Assembly (NCBI RefSeq): GCF_021531715.1
Contig: NZ_JAFBIT010000001.1
Coordinates: forward strand, 744,001 to 808,000
DNA: 64,000 bases
Reading direction: 5' to 3'
Source of the DNA: Anaeromassilibacillus senegalensis
Lineage (GTDB): Bacteria; Bacillota; Clostridia; Oscillospirales; Acutalibacteraceae
Shown: in pieces, positions 51,700 to 60,032 of the stretch
Layout: the number at the start of each line of letters is the position of its first letter
Position numbering within the stretch: the first letter of the stretch is position 1
Made by a program: the position numbers and the translations under genes
Notes under the pieces: model-generated
What the model was told of the DNA's origin: nothing
Databases searched by the model: none
Seen by the model: the letters and a program-made list of their open reading frames with translations, nothing else

Positions 51700-52338
51700 C
51701 TACTGCGCACTGCGCTTTTCCTTGAGCTGCTTGGAGAGCAGCGCCAGAGAAGCGGCAAGATTCTCATTGTGAACCAAAATATCGTCCGGAACATCGAGAT
51801 GCACCGGCGCAAAATTCCAGATGGCCAGAATACCGCTTTCGACGAGCAGATTGCAAATGGCCTGCGCGTTTTCGGCGGGCACCGCAATGATGCCGATGCG
51901 CACCTTCATGCGCTCACACAAATCCATGAGCTTGTCCATCGGCAGAACTCTTTTGCCGAAGTAATCCTCCTCATAGAGCGTCTCATCGATATCAAATGCT
52001 GCGACGATATTCATGCCGCACGCCTGAAAACCATTGTACGCCAAAAGCGCACGGCCGAGCTTTCCCGCGCCGACAATGATCGCGTCGTCCACATCGTTAT
52101 AGCCGAGGAAATTCTCAAGCTGTTTGACCAAATCTGCGGTAACATAACCGATTTTCGGTTTGCCCGCGGAACTGACGGACGCCAGATCCTTGCGCACGAC
52201 GACATGGTTGAGACGAAGCGCCTCGGCAATCGTCGTTGCAGATATATGCTCGGGTCTATTGTCTCCGAGCTGTTTTATATAGTTCAGGTAAAGCGGCAGT
52301 CTGAGCAGCGTTTGCTTTGAGATGCTGCGATTCACCAT
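51700..52338 (-). CDS. rex: Redox-sensing transcriptional repressor Rex
   Basis: NADH/NAD+-responsive repressor of fermentation and hydrogenase genes, 212 residues. Winged-helix N-domain (SKQTLLRLPLYLNYIKQL, ISATTIAEALRLNHVVVRKDLASVSSAGKP in parts) and Rossmann C-domain (IIVGAGKLGRALLAY, AAFDIDE, IAVPAENAQAICNLLV), ending in the swapped C-terminal helix. The ATG at 52338 has GAGGTGG at good spacing; the GTG twelve bases upstream does not. It heads the hydrogenase block on the same strand, so it probably controls that block and itself. Confidence 0.95.
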   Translation of the reverse strand: MVNRSISKQTLLRLPLYLNYIKQLGDNRPEHISATTIAEALRLNHVVVRKDLASVSSAGKPKIGYVTADLVKQLENFLGYNDVDDAIIVGAGKLGRALLAYNGFQACGMNIVAAFDIDETLYEEDYFGKRVLPMDKLMDLCERMKVRIGIIAVPAENAQAICNLLVESGILAIWNFAPVHLDVPDDILVHNENLAASLALLSKQLKEKRSAQ

Positions 52339-52362
52339 AGTCAGAGCCACCTCACGATCGGG

Positions 52363-52383
52363 TTCGATAATACTTTAACATAA
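52363..52383 (-). promoter_or_regulatory. Candidate Rex operator upstream of rex
   Basis: Minus strand TTATGTTAA-AGTA-TTATCGAA, an imperfect copy of the clostridial Rex palindrome, 25-45 bases before the rex start codon. Confidence 0.35.
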
Positions 52384-52412
52384 GCACACGCAGTTTTAAA
52401 TAGTTATTTTGA

Positions 52413-52438
52413 TATATCGATAGGCAAATATCGATATA
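52413..52438. repeat. Perfect 10-base inverted repeat between LysR gene and rex
   Basis: TATATCGATA / TATCGATATA around GGCAAA. It has no T run, lies 7 bases after the LysR stop and about 75 bases before the rex start, and does not look like a Rex site. Confidence 0.7.
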
Positions 52439-52444
52439 GGAAGT

Positions 52445-53419
52445 TTATGGCTGTGGAACCGGCTGTTCCGCAGTCCCGGTATTGCCATACAGCGCATCGA
52501 GGCGGTCGCGCTCCTCATGGAGCTTTTCAATAAAGAGCCTGTCCGTCGCTGTAAACTTATATTCTTTCTTGGACACGAGAATGTCTCGGTATACGCGTCG
52601 CTTGGTTCCCTTGCAGCGCTTGAGAACCAGGCCATAACGGCTGAGCTGATCCGCCGCCATCGGAGAAACCCACATATACGTATGCGGTACAGAAGTAAGC
52701 AGATCCATCTGGCTGCCGCGGCTATACAGATAGATGCGTTTTGTCACGTCCTCGCTCATTTCCGCCTTTTTGATGTCGGACATCGGCAGCGACGGAACAA
52801 AAGGATCACCGTGGCACAGCTCAATATAACCGGAAAGATCGGCAACATCGACAACGTCCTTCGCCGCGAGCGGATCGTTTTCCGATATCAGCAGCCGGTA
52901 TTCAAATTCCCAGACTGTTTCGGATTTCATGCCCTTGTCACGCAGCATGTTGTCAAAAAAGCTCTCAAAGATCGTCTGAAAACGAACGATGCCGAGGCCG
53001 TAATTCTCCTGGACGATGTTGCGGATGGCGCGCATCGCATTTGTCTCCTTGAAATTGAACTCAATCTCTTTGGACATGTCCGCTTCGCGGACAAACTTCG
53101 CAAACGCGTTGACAATATAGCTTGCGCGCGGAACCGAAATGCTGAATTTCAGCTTGTTGGTCTTCTCCGGCTTGTAGAGAGACTCCATCTCTTCGATCTG
53201 CGCGAGAATGCTCTTCGCGTAAACCAGGAATTCCTCCCCCTGCGGCGTGGGTACGATCCCCTTTGATGTGCGCTTGAATATCTTGACGCCAAGCGTTTCC
53301 TCGAGATCTTTGATCCCGCGGCTCAGGTTCGGCTGTCCCATAAACAGATTTTCGGCCGCTTTCGTGATGGATGCGGTCTTTTCGACCTCCACCGCATATT
53401 TCAGATGTGCGATGTTCAT
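52445..53419 (-). CDS. LysR family transcriptional regulator
   Basis: LysR-type regulator of 324 residues. N-terminal helix-turn-helix (NIAHLKYAVEVEKTASITKAAENLFMGQPNLSRGIKDLE in parts: TKAAENLFMGQPNLSRGIKD) and a two-lobed effector-binding domain (LKFSISVPRASYIVNAF and onward). It has a Gly-Thr-rich tail instead of the usual end. ATG at 53419 follows GGAGGAC. The effector is unknown. Position next to rex and the hydrogenase block hints at metabolic control, but it has its own strong promoter with an internal inverted repeat, suggesting autoregulation. Confidence 0.92.
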   Translation of the reverse strand: MNIAHLKYAVEVEKTASITKAAENLFMGQPNLSRGIKDLEETLGVKIFKRTSKGIVPTPQGEEFLVYAKSILAQIEEMESLYKPEKTNKLKFSISVPRASYIVNAFAKFVREADMSKEIEFNFKETNAMRAIRNIVQENYGLGIVRFQTIFESFFDNMLRDKGMKSETVWEFEYRLLISENDPLAAKDVVDVADLSGYIELCHGDPFVPSLPMSDIKKAEMSEDVTKRIYLYSRGSQMDLLTSVPHTYMWVSPMAADQLSRYGLVLKRCKGTKRRVYRDILVSKKEYKFTATDRLFIEKLHEERDRLDALYGNTGTAEQPVPQP

Positions 53420-53473
53420 GGCGTCCTCCCTGACAGCATAACAATAAAGAAGCACACTTTGTGTTTCAAACCT

Positions 53474-53501
53474 ATTATAACACAACCTGTTCTGTTGTCA
53501 A
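53474..53501 (-). promoter_or_regulatory. Promoter of the LysR gene with internal inverted repeat
   Basis: Minus strand TTGACA (53501-53496), 16-base spacer, TATAAT (53479-53474). The spacer holds ACAAC / GTTGT arms (53482-53498), which may be the LysR autoregulatory site. Confidence 0.8.
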
Positions 53502-53516
53502 ATACTTGTGTGAAAA

Positions 53517-53777
53517 TTATGCCTCCCGATCCATGAGCGGTGCAATCTGTTTCTCCGCATCGAGAAGTTCCCGCATGATGCGCTCGGTCATCTCCGCCCG
53601 GATCTCGCACACTGCCTCCAGCCGTGCCATACGGTCCGGATCGGCGCCGCCCGCCTCCTGCGCCTCCACTGCCGCGATCAGCTCATCCATAAAGGCGTCG
53701 ACCTCAGCGGCGTCGTAGGCGTTTCCCTTCCGAACTGTAAAGCGAACCTTCCGCAGCGCTTCGGATGTCAGTCTCAT
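53517..53777 (-). CDS. DivIVA-domain small protein
   Basis: Protein of 86 residues whose N-terminal part (LTSEALRKVRFTVRKGNAYDAAEVDAFMDEL in parts: VRFTVRKGNAYDAAEVDAFM) matches the membrane-curvature-binding start of DivIVA/GpsB proteins, followed by a short coiled coil (RMARLEAVCEIRAEMTERIM). It lacks the long C-terminal coiled coil of true DivIVA. A role at the septum or cell pole is likely but unproven. ATG at 53777 follows GGGAGGAG and overlaps the stop of the upstream membrane-protein gene (ATGA). It is the last gene of the long dxs-recN operon. Confidence 0.82.
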   Translation of the reverse strand: MRLTSEALRKVRFTVRKGNAYDAAEVDAFMDELIAAVEAQEAGGADPDRMARLEAVCEIRAEMTERIMRELLDAEKQIAPLMDREA

Positions 53778-54313
53778 CGCTGCAACTCCTCCCTTGCTTT
53801 TCCATACTTCGGCGCATATGCCCATCGCGGCAGAATCAGACCGCCGAAAGCCAGAAGCCCTATGAGCACAGCGATTAGGCAGAATACGGCAGGCCTTGCA
53901 AACGCCTGTATCACGATACCACCATACGGCAGACAAAAAGCCGCCGGCACGCCCTCCGCGTATTCAAACGGGATTGCCCGATCGTCCTCCTGCGATATAC
54001 GAACGAGAAAAATACGGCTTTCTATGTCTTTCCCGGCTACCGTGCAGACCGCATTCCCCTCTGGACCGGGCAGGACAATTGACATGCCGGGTTCAATCTT
54101 GTCCGCAGGAACAAAGCGGTAATATGCCAGCGCACCCACCGGATATGCCGCGCTGGCGCTCTCCGCTATTGAAAACGGACGAAAGCCGAACAGCGCCGGG
54201 GCAAGCGCGAGAAGGCACAGAGCCGCGCATACGGCAGCCGCAAGCAAAGCGTTTTTGCAGATGCGGGCGATTTCGGGAATTGCGCGCCGGAACGCAGCGA
54301 GCCGGCCGTTCAC
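53774..54313 (-). CDS. SipW-like signal peptidase-related membrane protein, divergent
   Basis: Protein of 179 residues with an N-terminal helix (NALLAAAVCAALCLLALAP) and a C-terminal helix (AVFCLIAVLIGLLAFGGLIL). Between them lies a segment that aligns with signal peptidase I of the SipW type: FRPFSIAESASAAYPVGALAYYR parallels the SGSMEP-TYPVGS block, with Ser52 at the catalytic Ser position but the GSMEP surroundings lost. It may be a specialised or inactive peptidase. The start is GTG at 54313, overlapping the recN stop by GTGA. It is unusual in this operon position. Confidence 0.6.
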   Translation of the reverse strand: MNGRLAAFRRAIPEIARICKNALLAAAVCAALCLLALAPALFGFRPFSIAESASAAYPVGALAYYRFVPADKIEPGMSIVLPGPEGNAVCTVAGKDIESRIFLVRISQEDDRAIPFEYAEGVPAAFCLPYGGIVIQAFARPAVFCLIAVLIGLLAFGGLILPRWAYAPKYGKAREELQR

Positions 54314-55989
54314 GCCTTGGCCCCATTCGAGACGTTCAGCATTTCCTCCGCCATCTTCAGCTTGAGCGGCGTGATGTCGTCGCCGCCGATGATGCGGGCA
54401 ATCTCACGGACGCGATCCGCTTGATCCAGCGGATGCACTGCCGTGTACGTCTTGTTATTCTCCTCTTTTTTGACGATATACAGGTGGTTGTCCGCCATCG
54501 CCGCAATCTGCGCAAGATGCGTCACACAGATAACCTGTGCGTTTTTCGAGACGCCGCGCAGTTTTGCACCGACCTTGTTCGCCGCCTCGCCGCTGATGCC
54601 AGTATCAATCTCGTCGAAGATCTGCGTTTCGGTCATGCCGGTATCGGAAAGCACCGTGTTGATCGCGAGCATAATACGGGAAAGCTCGCCGCCGGACGCG
54701 ATCTTCGACATCGGCTTCGGCTCCTCGCCGGCGTTTGCCGAAACAAGGAATTGGATGCGGTCACAGCCAAAGGAGGTCAGTGGTGTGCGCACCTGCTCGA
54801 CAGAGAACGTAACGCCGGGCATATTGAGCTCAGAAAGCTCTGCCTTGACGCGCTTCGCAAAGCTCTCGCACGCGGCGCGGCGCTTTGCGGAAAGCTGCTT
54901 TGCGAGCGACACGGCTTCCTTCTTTTTCTCCTCGTATTCCTCGAGCAGAAGGCCGCGCTTCTCGTCAGAAAATTCGATATCGGAAAGCTCTTTGCGCGCA
55001 CGGTCGAGAAACTCGAGCATTTCCGCCTCTGTCTCGCCGTATTTCAGGCTAAGCCGGTAGAGCGTTTCCAGGCGGCTTTCCAGCTCGTCCAGCTCACCGG
55101 GATCGAACATGGCGTTGTCGAGATAATCCGAGACCTCCGCCGCGGCGTCCGAAAGCGCATATTCGGCATCCCGCACACGCTGTGCGACACCGTTCAGAGA
55201 TGGAGCAAACCGTGCGGCCTGCTCAAGCGCCTCCGCCGCGACCGATACGGCGGAAACCGCGCCGTCCTCGTTTTCATCGCCCTGCAGCAGGGCGCACGCT
55301 TCGCTGACACTGCGCACGATGCGCTCGCTGTTGCGGATCTCGTCGCGGCGCTCTGCCAGTTCCACTTGTTCGCCGACGCGCAGCTGTGCGGCCTCCAGTT
55401 CTTCGATCTGATAGCGCAGGATGTCCATACGGCGCGCTTTCTGTCCCTCGTCAGACTCAAGCGCGTCGAGCTCGCCTTTGATGCGGCGCAACGCACCATA
55501 AGCCGACCGGTACGCCACGAGCAGCTCATTCGTTCCGGCAAAGCTGTCGATATACGCGCCGTGCGCTTCAGGCGAGAGCAGCTTATAGCTTTCATGCTGG
55601 CCAAGAATATCGATCAGCGTCGCACCGACCGCCTTGAGCATCGAGACGGTCGCCGGGCTGTTGTTGAGTTTGCAGCTCGACCGGCCGTTCTGCCGGATCT
55701 CACGCCGGATCAAAAGACTGCCATCCTCCTCAAGCGGGACACTCAGCTCACGCAGAACCTGCTCGGTCTCTTTGGAAATACCGGTGAAGAGCGCAGAAAC
55801 GGCCGCCTGATCCGCGCCGGTACGGATCAGCTCCTTTGAGGTGCGCTCGCCGAGCACTGCGTAGATCGCATCGATGATGATGGATTTACCCGCGCCGGTT
55901 TCGCCGGTCAGTACGGTAAAGCCCGGATGAAAATCGATTTCCGCTTTTTCAATAACGGCGATGTTGCGGATATAAAGCTGCGTAAGCAT
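54310..55989 (-). CDS. recN: DNA repair protein RecN
   Basis: SMC-like ATPase for double-strand-break repair, 559 residues. It begins MLTQLYIRNIAVIEKAEIDF, has Walker A LTGETGAGKSIIIDAI, a long coiled coil in the middle, the signature IASGGELSRIMLAINTV and Walker B TQIFDEIDTGISG, and the closing VICVTHLAQIAAMADNH. The length matches the family. Its start overlaps the argR stop by one base (TGATG), and its stop overlaps the SipW-like gene. argR-recN order is standard for clostridia. Confidence 0.97.
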   Translation of the reverse strand: MLTQLYIRNIAVIEKAEIDFHPGFTVLTGETGAGKSIIIDAIYAVLGERTSKELIRTGADQAAVSALFTGISKETEQVLRELSVPLEEDGSLLIRREIRQNGRSSCKLNNSPATVSMLKAVGATLIDILGQHESYKLLSPEAHGAYIDSFAGTNELLVAYRSAYGALRRIKGELDALESDEGQKARRMDILRYQIEELEAAQLRVGEQVELAERRDEIRNSERIVRSVSEACALLQGDENEDGAVSAVSVAAEALEQAARFAPSLNGVAQRVRDAEYALSDAAAEVSDYLDNAMFDPGELDELESRLETLYRLSLKYGETEAEMLEFLDRARKELSDIEFSDEKRGLLLEEYEEKKKEAVSLAKQLSAKRRAACESFAKRVKAELSELNMPGVTFSVEQVRTPLTSFGCDRIQFLVSANAGEEPKPMSKIASGGELSRIMLAINTVLSDTGMTETQIFDEIDTGISGEAANKVGAKLRGVSKNAQVICVTHLAQIAAMADNHLYIVKKEENNKTYTAVHPLDQADRVREIARIIGGDDITPLKLKMAEEMLNVSNGAKA

Positions 55990-56444
55990 CAGATTCCACC
56001 TATCAGCTTCCTGAGCTCATGCTGCTTTTCTGCCGCGATCTCATCTGTCTTGCAGACAATGAGAATCGTGTCTTCACCGGCAAGCGTACCAATAAAATCC
56101 GGGAAGTGCAGCGTGTCCATGGAGGCGCAGACCGCCTGCGCCATGCCGGTCATGCACTTGACGACGATCATGTTGCCCGCTGCTTCGACGCTGATGACCG
56201 AATCGCCGAACAGCGAATAAAACTTCGAGGAAATGTCCCGCGCGTTGTCCCGGCCGGTCGAATATTTGTACTTACCGTTTCCGGAGAGCGTCTTTACGAG
56301 GCGCAGCTCCTTGATGTCGCGGGAAACTGTCGCCTGCGTCACATCGAAGCCGCAAGCACGCAGATTGCGCAGCAGCTCCTCCTGTGTGTCGATGTCCTGT
56401 GCCTTGATGAGTTCCAGAATTTTTGCGTGCCGTCTTGTTTTCAT
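55989..56444 (-). CDS. argR: Arginine repressor ArgR
   Basis: Hexameric arginine-dependent regulator of 151 residues. N-terminal winged helix (KTRRHAKILELIKAQDIDTQEELLRNL, QATVSRDIKELRLVK in parts) and C-terminal arginine-binding domain (GMAQAVCASMDTLHFPDFIG, TLAGEDTILIVC, where the usual GDDT reads GEDT). It controls arginine biosynthesis and use elsewhere in the genome. It lies between nadK (18-base gap) and recN (one-base overlap). Confidence 0.96.
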   Translation of the reverse strand: MKTRRHAKILELIKAQDIDTQEELLRNLRACGFDVTQATVSRDIKELRLVKTLSGNGKYKYSTGRDNARDISSKFYSLFGDSVISVEAAGNMIVVKCMTGMAQAVCASMDTLHFPDFIGTLAGEDTILIVCKTDEIAAEKQHELRKLIGGI

Positions 56445-56462
56445 TCGGATAGCCTTCCTTTC

Positions 56463-57320
56463 CTAGCCCCTGCTGTGTATGATCTTTCGATTCACAATAT
56501 CGTAGAAATTCCGGTCGTCCATTTTGATCAGCTCTGTGTAGTAGGAGGACCGGCAAACGGAAATCGCATCGCTGCGGTGGATGCGAATCGGTGTATCGCC
56601 GTCCACCGTCAGATAAATGTCACCAAGATAGTCGTTGTCCGCCGATACGGTCAGCACCTTATCCGCACTGAACACCGTACTGCGGTTAAAAAGGGAGTGC
56701 GGGCAGATCGGCGTAAAAATCATACATTCTGTCTCGGGATCGACAACCGGGCCGCCCGCTGAGAGCGAATACGCCGTCGAGCCGGTCGGCGTTGCAAGGA
56801 TCAGCCCATCCGCGCGAAACCGGTACATTTCCGAGCCGTCCACAGAAAGGCCGAAATCGAAGATTTTAGACTGCGCGCCTGAAACGACTGCGTCGTTGAG
56901 CGCGCGGTAGGTGCGTTCGCCATCCGCGCCGCGCACCGTGATCTCCAGCATCATGCGCCGCTTTGTCGTATAGCCGCCTGCAAGCAGCTTTTGAATTCGG
57001 GGCAGTTCATCCTTTTCGATGCCCGCCAGAAAGCCGAGTCGCCCGAGATTGACGCCGAGGATCGGCTTGCCGCCCACGGAGGCATGCTTCGCGGTGTGGA
57101 TGATCGTGCCATCGCCGCCGACCGCGATGACAAAACTGCATCGCGCGATCATCTCCTCGTGACTTTCACAGAACACAACGTCCGTATACCGCCCGCGGTG
57201 CTTTCCGTGCACCAGCGGCACGGCGCCGTTCTGGCGCAGCAACGCGATGATCTGCCGTGTGTACGCATCTGCGTCGCGTTTATCCAGATTGGGGATTACC
57301 GCTACTTCCATCTGCATCAT
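56463..57320 (-). CDS. nadK: NAD kinase
   Basis: ATP-NAD kinase making NADP, 285 residues. Motifs: FVIAVGGDGTIIHTAKH (GGDGT), VNLGRLGFLAGIEKDEL, ALNDAVVSGAQSKI and DGLILATPTGSTAYSLSAGGP. The ATG at 57320 overlaps the tlyA stop (ATGA). Two more ATGs follow at once and the third has the best spacing to AAAGGA, so the exact start may be a few codons in. Middle of the dxs-tlyA-nadK-argR-recN operon, a standard clostridial order. Confidence 0.96.
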   Translation of the reverse strand: MMQMEVAVIPNLDKRDADAYTRQIIALLRQNGAVPLVHGKHRGRYTDVVFCESHEEMIARCSFVIAVGGDGTIIHTAKHASVGGKPILGVNLGRLGFLAGIEKDELPRIQKLLAGGYTTKRRMMLEITVRGADGERTYRALNDAVVSGAQSKIFDFGLSVDGSEMYRFRADGLILATPTGSTAYSLSAGGPVVDPETECMIFTPICPHSLFNRSTVFSADKVLTVSADNDYLGDIYLTVDGDTPIRIHRSDAISVCRSSYYTELIKMDDRNFYDIVNRKIIHSRG

Positions 57321-58138
57321 TCCTTTGTATCGAGCGCCGCGTGGGATTCCTCCACAACGGTATGCGGCGTGCAGACCGCCGTATGCACCGGCGCATCACT
57401 TTTTTCCAAAAAGACGAGATATTCGATGTTGCCCTCCGGCCCCTTGACCGGCGAGAACGTCAGACCGAGCACAGAATAGCCGTTTTGAACTGCAAAATCG
57501 CAGATCACAGCGACAACCTCTTCGTGCACGGCTTTGTCGCGCACGACGCCCTTTTTGCCGACCTTTTCCCTGCCCGCCTCAAACTGGGGCTTAATCAGGC
57601 ACACCGCGCGTCCGCCGTCGCGCAGGAGCGGCCGCACCGCCGGCAGAATGATCCTCAGCGAGATGAACGAAACATCCACGGAGAAGAAATCGATCTCCTC
57701 CGGCACCTGCTCCCGCGTCAGATAGCGCGCATTGGTGCGCTCGAGATTGACGACGCGCGGATCCTGCCGCAGCTGCCACGCAAGCTGCCCGTAGCCGACG
57801 TCCACGCTGTACACGCGCTTGGCGCCGTTTTGCAGCATGCAGTCGGTAAAGCCGCCAGTGGAGGCGCCGATATCCATGCAGGTTTTACCCTCGAGCTCGA
57901 TTGGGAAACACTGCATGGCCTTTTCAAGCTTCAGTCCGCCGCGGCTGACATATTTCAGCGTACTGCCGCGCACTTCGATCTGCGCATCCTCGCTGACCGT
58001 TTCGCCCGGCTTGTCGCATTTCTGATTGTCCACATAGACGTTGCCCGCCATAATCATGGTGCGCGCCTTTTCCCGGCTGGGAGCGAGCCCCTTTTCAAAC
58101 AGCAGGACGTCGATTCTCTTTTTCACGCTTATGTCCAC
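57317..58138 (-). CDS. tlyA: TlyA family rRNA methyltransferase/putative hemolysin
   Basis: S4-domain 2'-O-methyltransferase of 273 residues. N-terminal S4 RNA-binding domain (KRIDVLLFEKGLAPSREKARTMIMAGNVYVD in parts) and Rossmann-fold methyltransferase with CMDIGASTGGFTDCMLQNGA (SAM site), FFSVDVSFISLRIILP and LIKPQFEAGREKVGKKGVV. TlyA methylates 16S and 23S rRNA in actinobacteria; in clostridia the role is inferred. The C-terminal 25 residues are extra. It overlaps dxs by ten bases and nadK by four. Confidence 0.94.
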   Translation of the reverse strand: MDISVKKRIDVLLFEKGLAPSREKARTMIMAGNVYVDNQKCDKPGETVSEDAQIEVRGSTLKYVSRGGLKLEKAMQCFPIELEGKTCMDIGASTGGFTDCMLQNGAKRVYSVDVGYGQLAWQLRQDPRVVNLERTNARYLTREQVPEEIDFFSVDVSFISLRIILPAVRPLLRDGGRAVCLIKPQFEAGREKVGKKGVVRDKAVHEEVVAVICDFAVQNGYSVLGLTFSPVKGPEGNIEYLVFLEKSDAPVHTAVCTPHTVVEESHAALDTKE

Positions 58139-60024
58139 ATTCCTTTCTCAGATATGCCGCGCAGCCTGGGCTGCAGCGCTTCGTGTACGGCGCGGATCAT
58201 CCCGTCTTTGTCGAGACCGAGGTGCTCGAGCGTGCGGAACATCGGCGCGTGCTTCACAAAGCCTTCCTCAATGCAGCGCATTACATACCGCCCGGCAAAG
58301 CCCGCTTCAGACAGCATGCTGCCCAGATTTTCCGCTACACCGCCGGTACGGATGCTCTCCTCGAAAAAGACAACGGTTTTGCAGTCCTTCAGCGCGGAAA
58401 CGACGCCGGGATCGAGCGGAATGATCCGGTTGAGCTTTACAAGCTTACACTTTACGCCCGTTTTGGCCAGTGCCAGCATCGCCTCGTATGCAAAGGAGAA
58501 CAGACGGCCGTACGTCACGATTGCCGTGTGCGATTCCACAGCGCCGTAAACGCCGAACGGCTTGCCCGAGAGCTTGTACCCCTCGGGACGAAACAGCGCC
58601 TTGCCGCGCGGGTAGCGCACCGCATAAAGATGCGCGTCGCCCTCCACACAGTCGCTCAGGTTGTCGGAAAGCTCGTCGTAATACGTCGGCGCATAGACGT
58701 GTATGCCGGGCACGGTGTGCAGAAACGCCGCGTCGAAAATGCCCTGATGCGTCTGCCCATCTTCGCCGACAATGCCTGCACGGTCGATGGCCAGGATGAT
58801 CTTCAGGTGCTGCAGCGCGCCATCATGAATCAATTGATCGTATGCGCGCTGCAAAAAGGTGGAGTACACGGCAAAAACCGGTATCATTCCGCCGCGCGCA
58901 AGACCGGCGCAGAACGTAACCGCGTGCTCCTCCGCGATGCCCACGTCAAAAAAGCGGTTCCGGAACTTCTCCTTGAACGATGTCAGACCCGTTCCGGTCT
59001 CCATCGCGGCCGTCACGGCACAGAGGCGGTCATTCTCCACCGCAAGCGCGCACATCGTCTCGCCGAAAGCACCCGAAAAACCCTGCGCGCCTGCATCCCC
59101 TGCGCCCTTTTCGCGGTCAAATGCGGAAAGGCCGTGGTACATGCTGGGGTCATTCTCGGCGTATTTGTAGCCGCGCCCCTTATAAGTACGGATATGGATC
59201 AGAACCGGCTTGTCGATTTCACGCGCCATGGTGAGCACCGAAATCAGTGTGCGCAGATCGTGCCCATCGAACGGGCCGTAATAGTTAAAGCCCATATCCT
59301 GAAAGATTGTCGTGTTGAAAATATTCTTTTTTATGACATTTTTCACGCGCCGGACACCGGACGCCATCGCTTCGCCGATCTTAGGCAAGCGGCACAGCGC
59401 CGCCTCAATGCTGTCCTTGGCGTTCAGATAGCCGGGCTTTGCGCGCACATACGAGAGGTAGCGCGCCATCGAGCCGACGTTTCTGGAAATCGACATCGCG
59501 TTGTCGTTCAGGATGACGATCAGATTACGGTTGAGACGCCCTGCGTTATTCAGCCCCTCGTAAGCGAGGCCGCCTGTCAGCGCGCCGTCGCCGATCACCG
59601 CAATAACGTGTCCCGGGTCACCCGCAAGCGACTTCGCGACCGACAGCCCGAGCGCCGAGGAAATTGACGCGCTGCTGTGCCCCGTCGTGAACGGGTCGCA
59701 GTCGCTCTCCTCACGTGACGGAAAGCCCGAAAGCCCGCCTTCGCACCGCAGTGTGGAAAATTCCTCCGCACGGCCGGTCAGAAGCTTATGGGCATAGGAC
59801 TGATGCCCGACATCCCACACGATGCTGTCCTCCGGCAGCGTGAACACGCGGTGCAGCGCAACCGTCAGTTCCACAACGCCGAGGTTTGACGCAAGGTGAC
59901 CACCGTTATCTGCGACCGTATTGATTATCTGCTCTCTGATTTCCTCACAAAGCTCCGGAAGCTGGGAATCCGCAAGGTTTTTGATATCGTTCGGAGCCTT
60001 GATACCGCTGAGCAAAGTGCCCAT
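58129..60024 (-). CDS. dxs: 1-deoxy-D-xylulose-5-phosphate synthase
   Basis: First enzyme of the MEP isoprenoid pathway, joining pyruvate and glyceraldehyde 3-phosphate, 631 residues. ThDP site: VWDVGHQSYAHKLLTGR, VIGDGALTGGLAYEGLNNAG and LNDNAMSISRNVGSM. Second domain: FDVGIAEEHAVTFCAGLA with the catalytic Glu. C-terminal domain ending near MIRAVHE. The start at 60024 follows GAGGG; a longer frame would run into folD. The product also feeds thiamine and pyridoxal synthesis. It sits between folD and tlyA. Confidence 0.97.
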   Translation of the reverse strand: MGTLLSGIKAPNDIKNLADSQLPELCEEIREQIINTVADNGGHLASNLGVVELTVALHRVFTLPEDSIVWDVGHQSYAHKLLTGRAEEFSTLRCEGGLSGFPSREESDCDPFTTGHSSASISSALGLSVAKSLAGDPGHVIAVIGDGALTGGLAYEGLNNAGRLNRNLIVILNDNAMSISRNVGSMARYLSYVRAKPGYLNAKDSIEAALCRLPKIGEAMASGVRRVKNVIKKNIFNTTIFQDMGFNYYGPFDGHDLRTLISVLTMAREIDKPVLIHIRTYKGRGYKYAENDPSMYHGLSAFDREKGAGDAGAQGFSGAFGETMCALAVENDRLCAVTAAMETGTGLTSFKEKFRNRFFDVGIAEEHAVTFCAGLARGGMIPVFAVYSTFLQRAYDQLIHDGALQHLKIILAIDRAGIVGEDGQTHQGIFDAAFLHTVPGIHVYAPTYYDELSDNLSDCVEGDAHLYAVRYPRGKALFRPEGYKLSGKPFGVYGAVESHTAIVTYGRLFSFAYEAMLALAKTGVKCKLVKLNRIIPLDPGVVSALKDCKTVVFFEESIRTGGVAENLGSMLSEAGFAGRYVMRCIEEGFVKHAPMFRTLEHLGLDKDGMIRAVHEALQPRLRGISEKGMWT

Positions 60025-60032
60025 TGTATCCC

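Noticed and set aside
53896-55839. A 647-codon plus-strand frame opposite recN and the SipW-like gene
   Set aside because: Antisense to recN, no recognisable domain, no promoter or ribosome site.
58183-59667. A 494-codon plus-strand frame opposite dxs
   Set aside because: Antisense shadow; dxs is fully conserved on the other strand.
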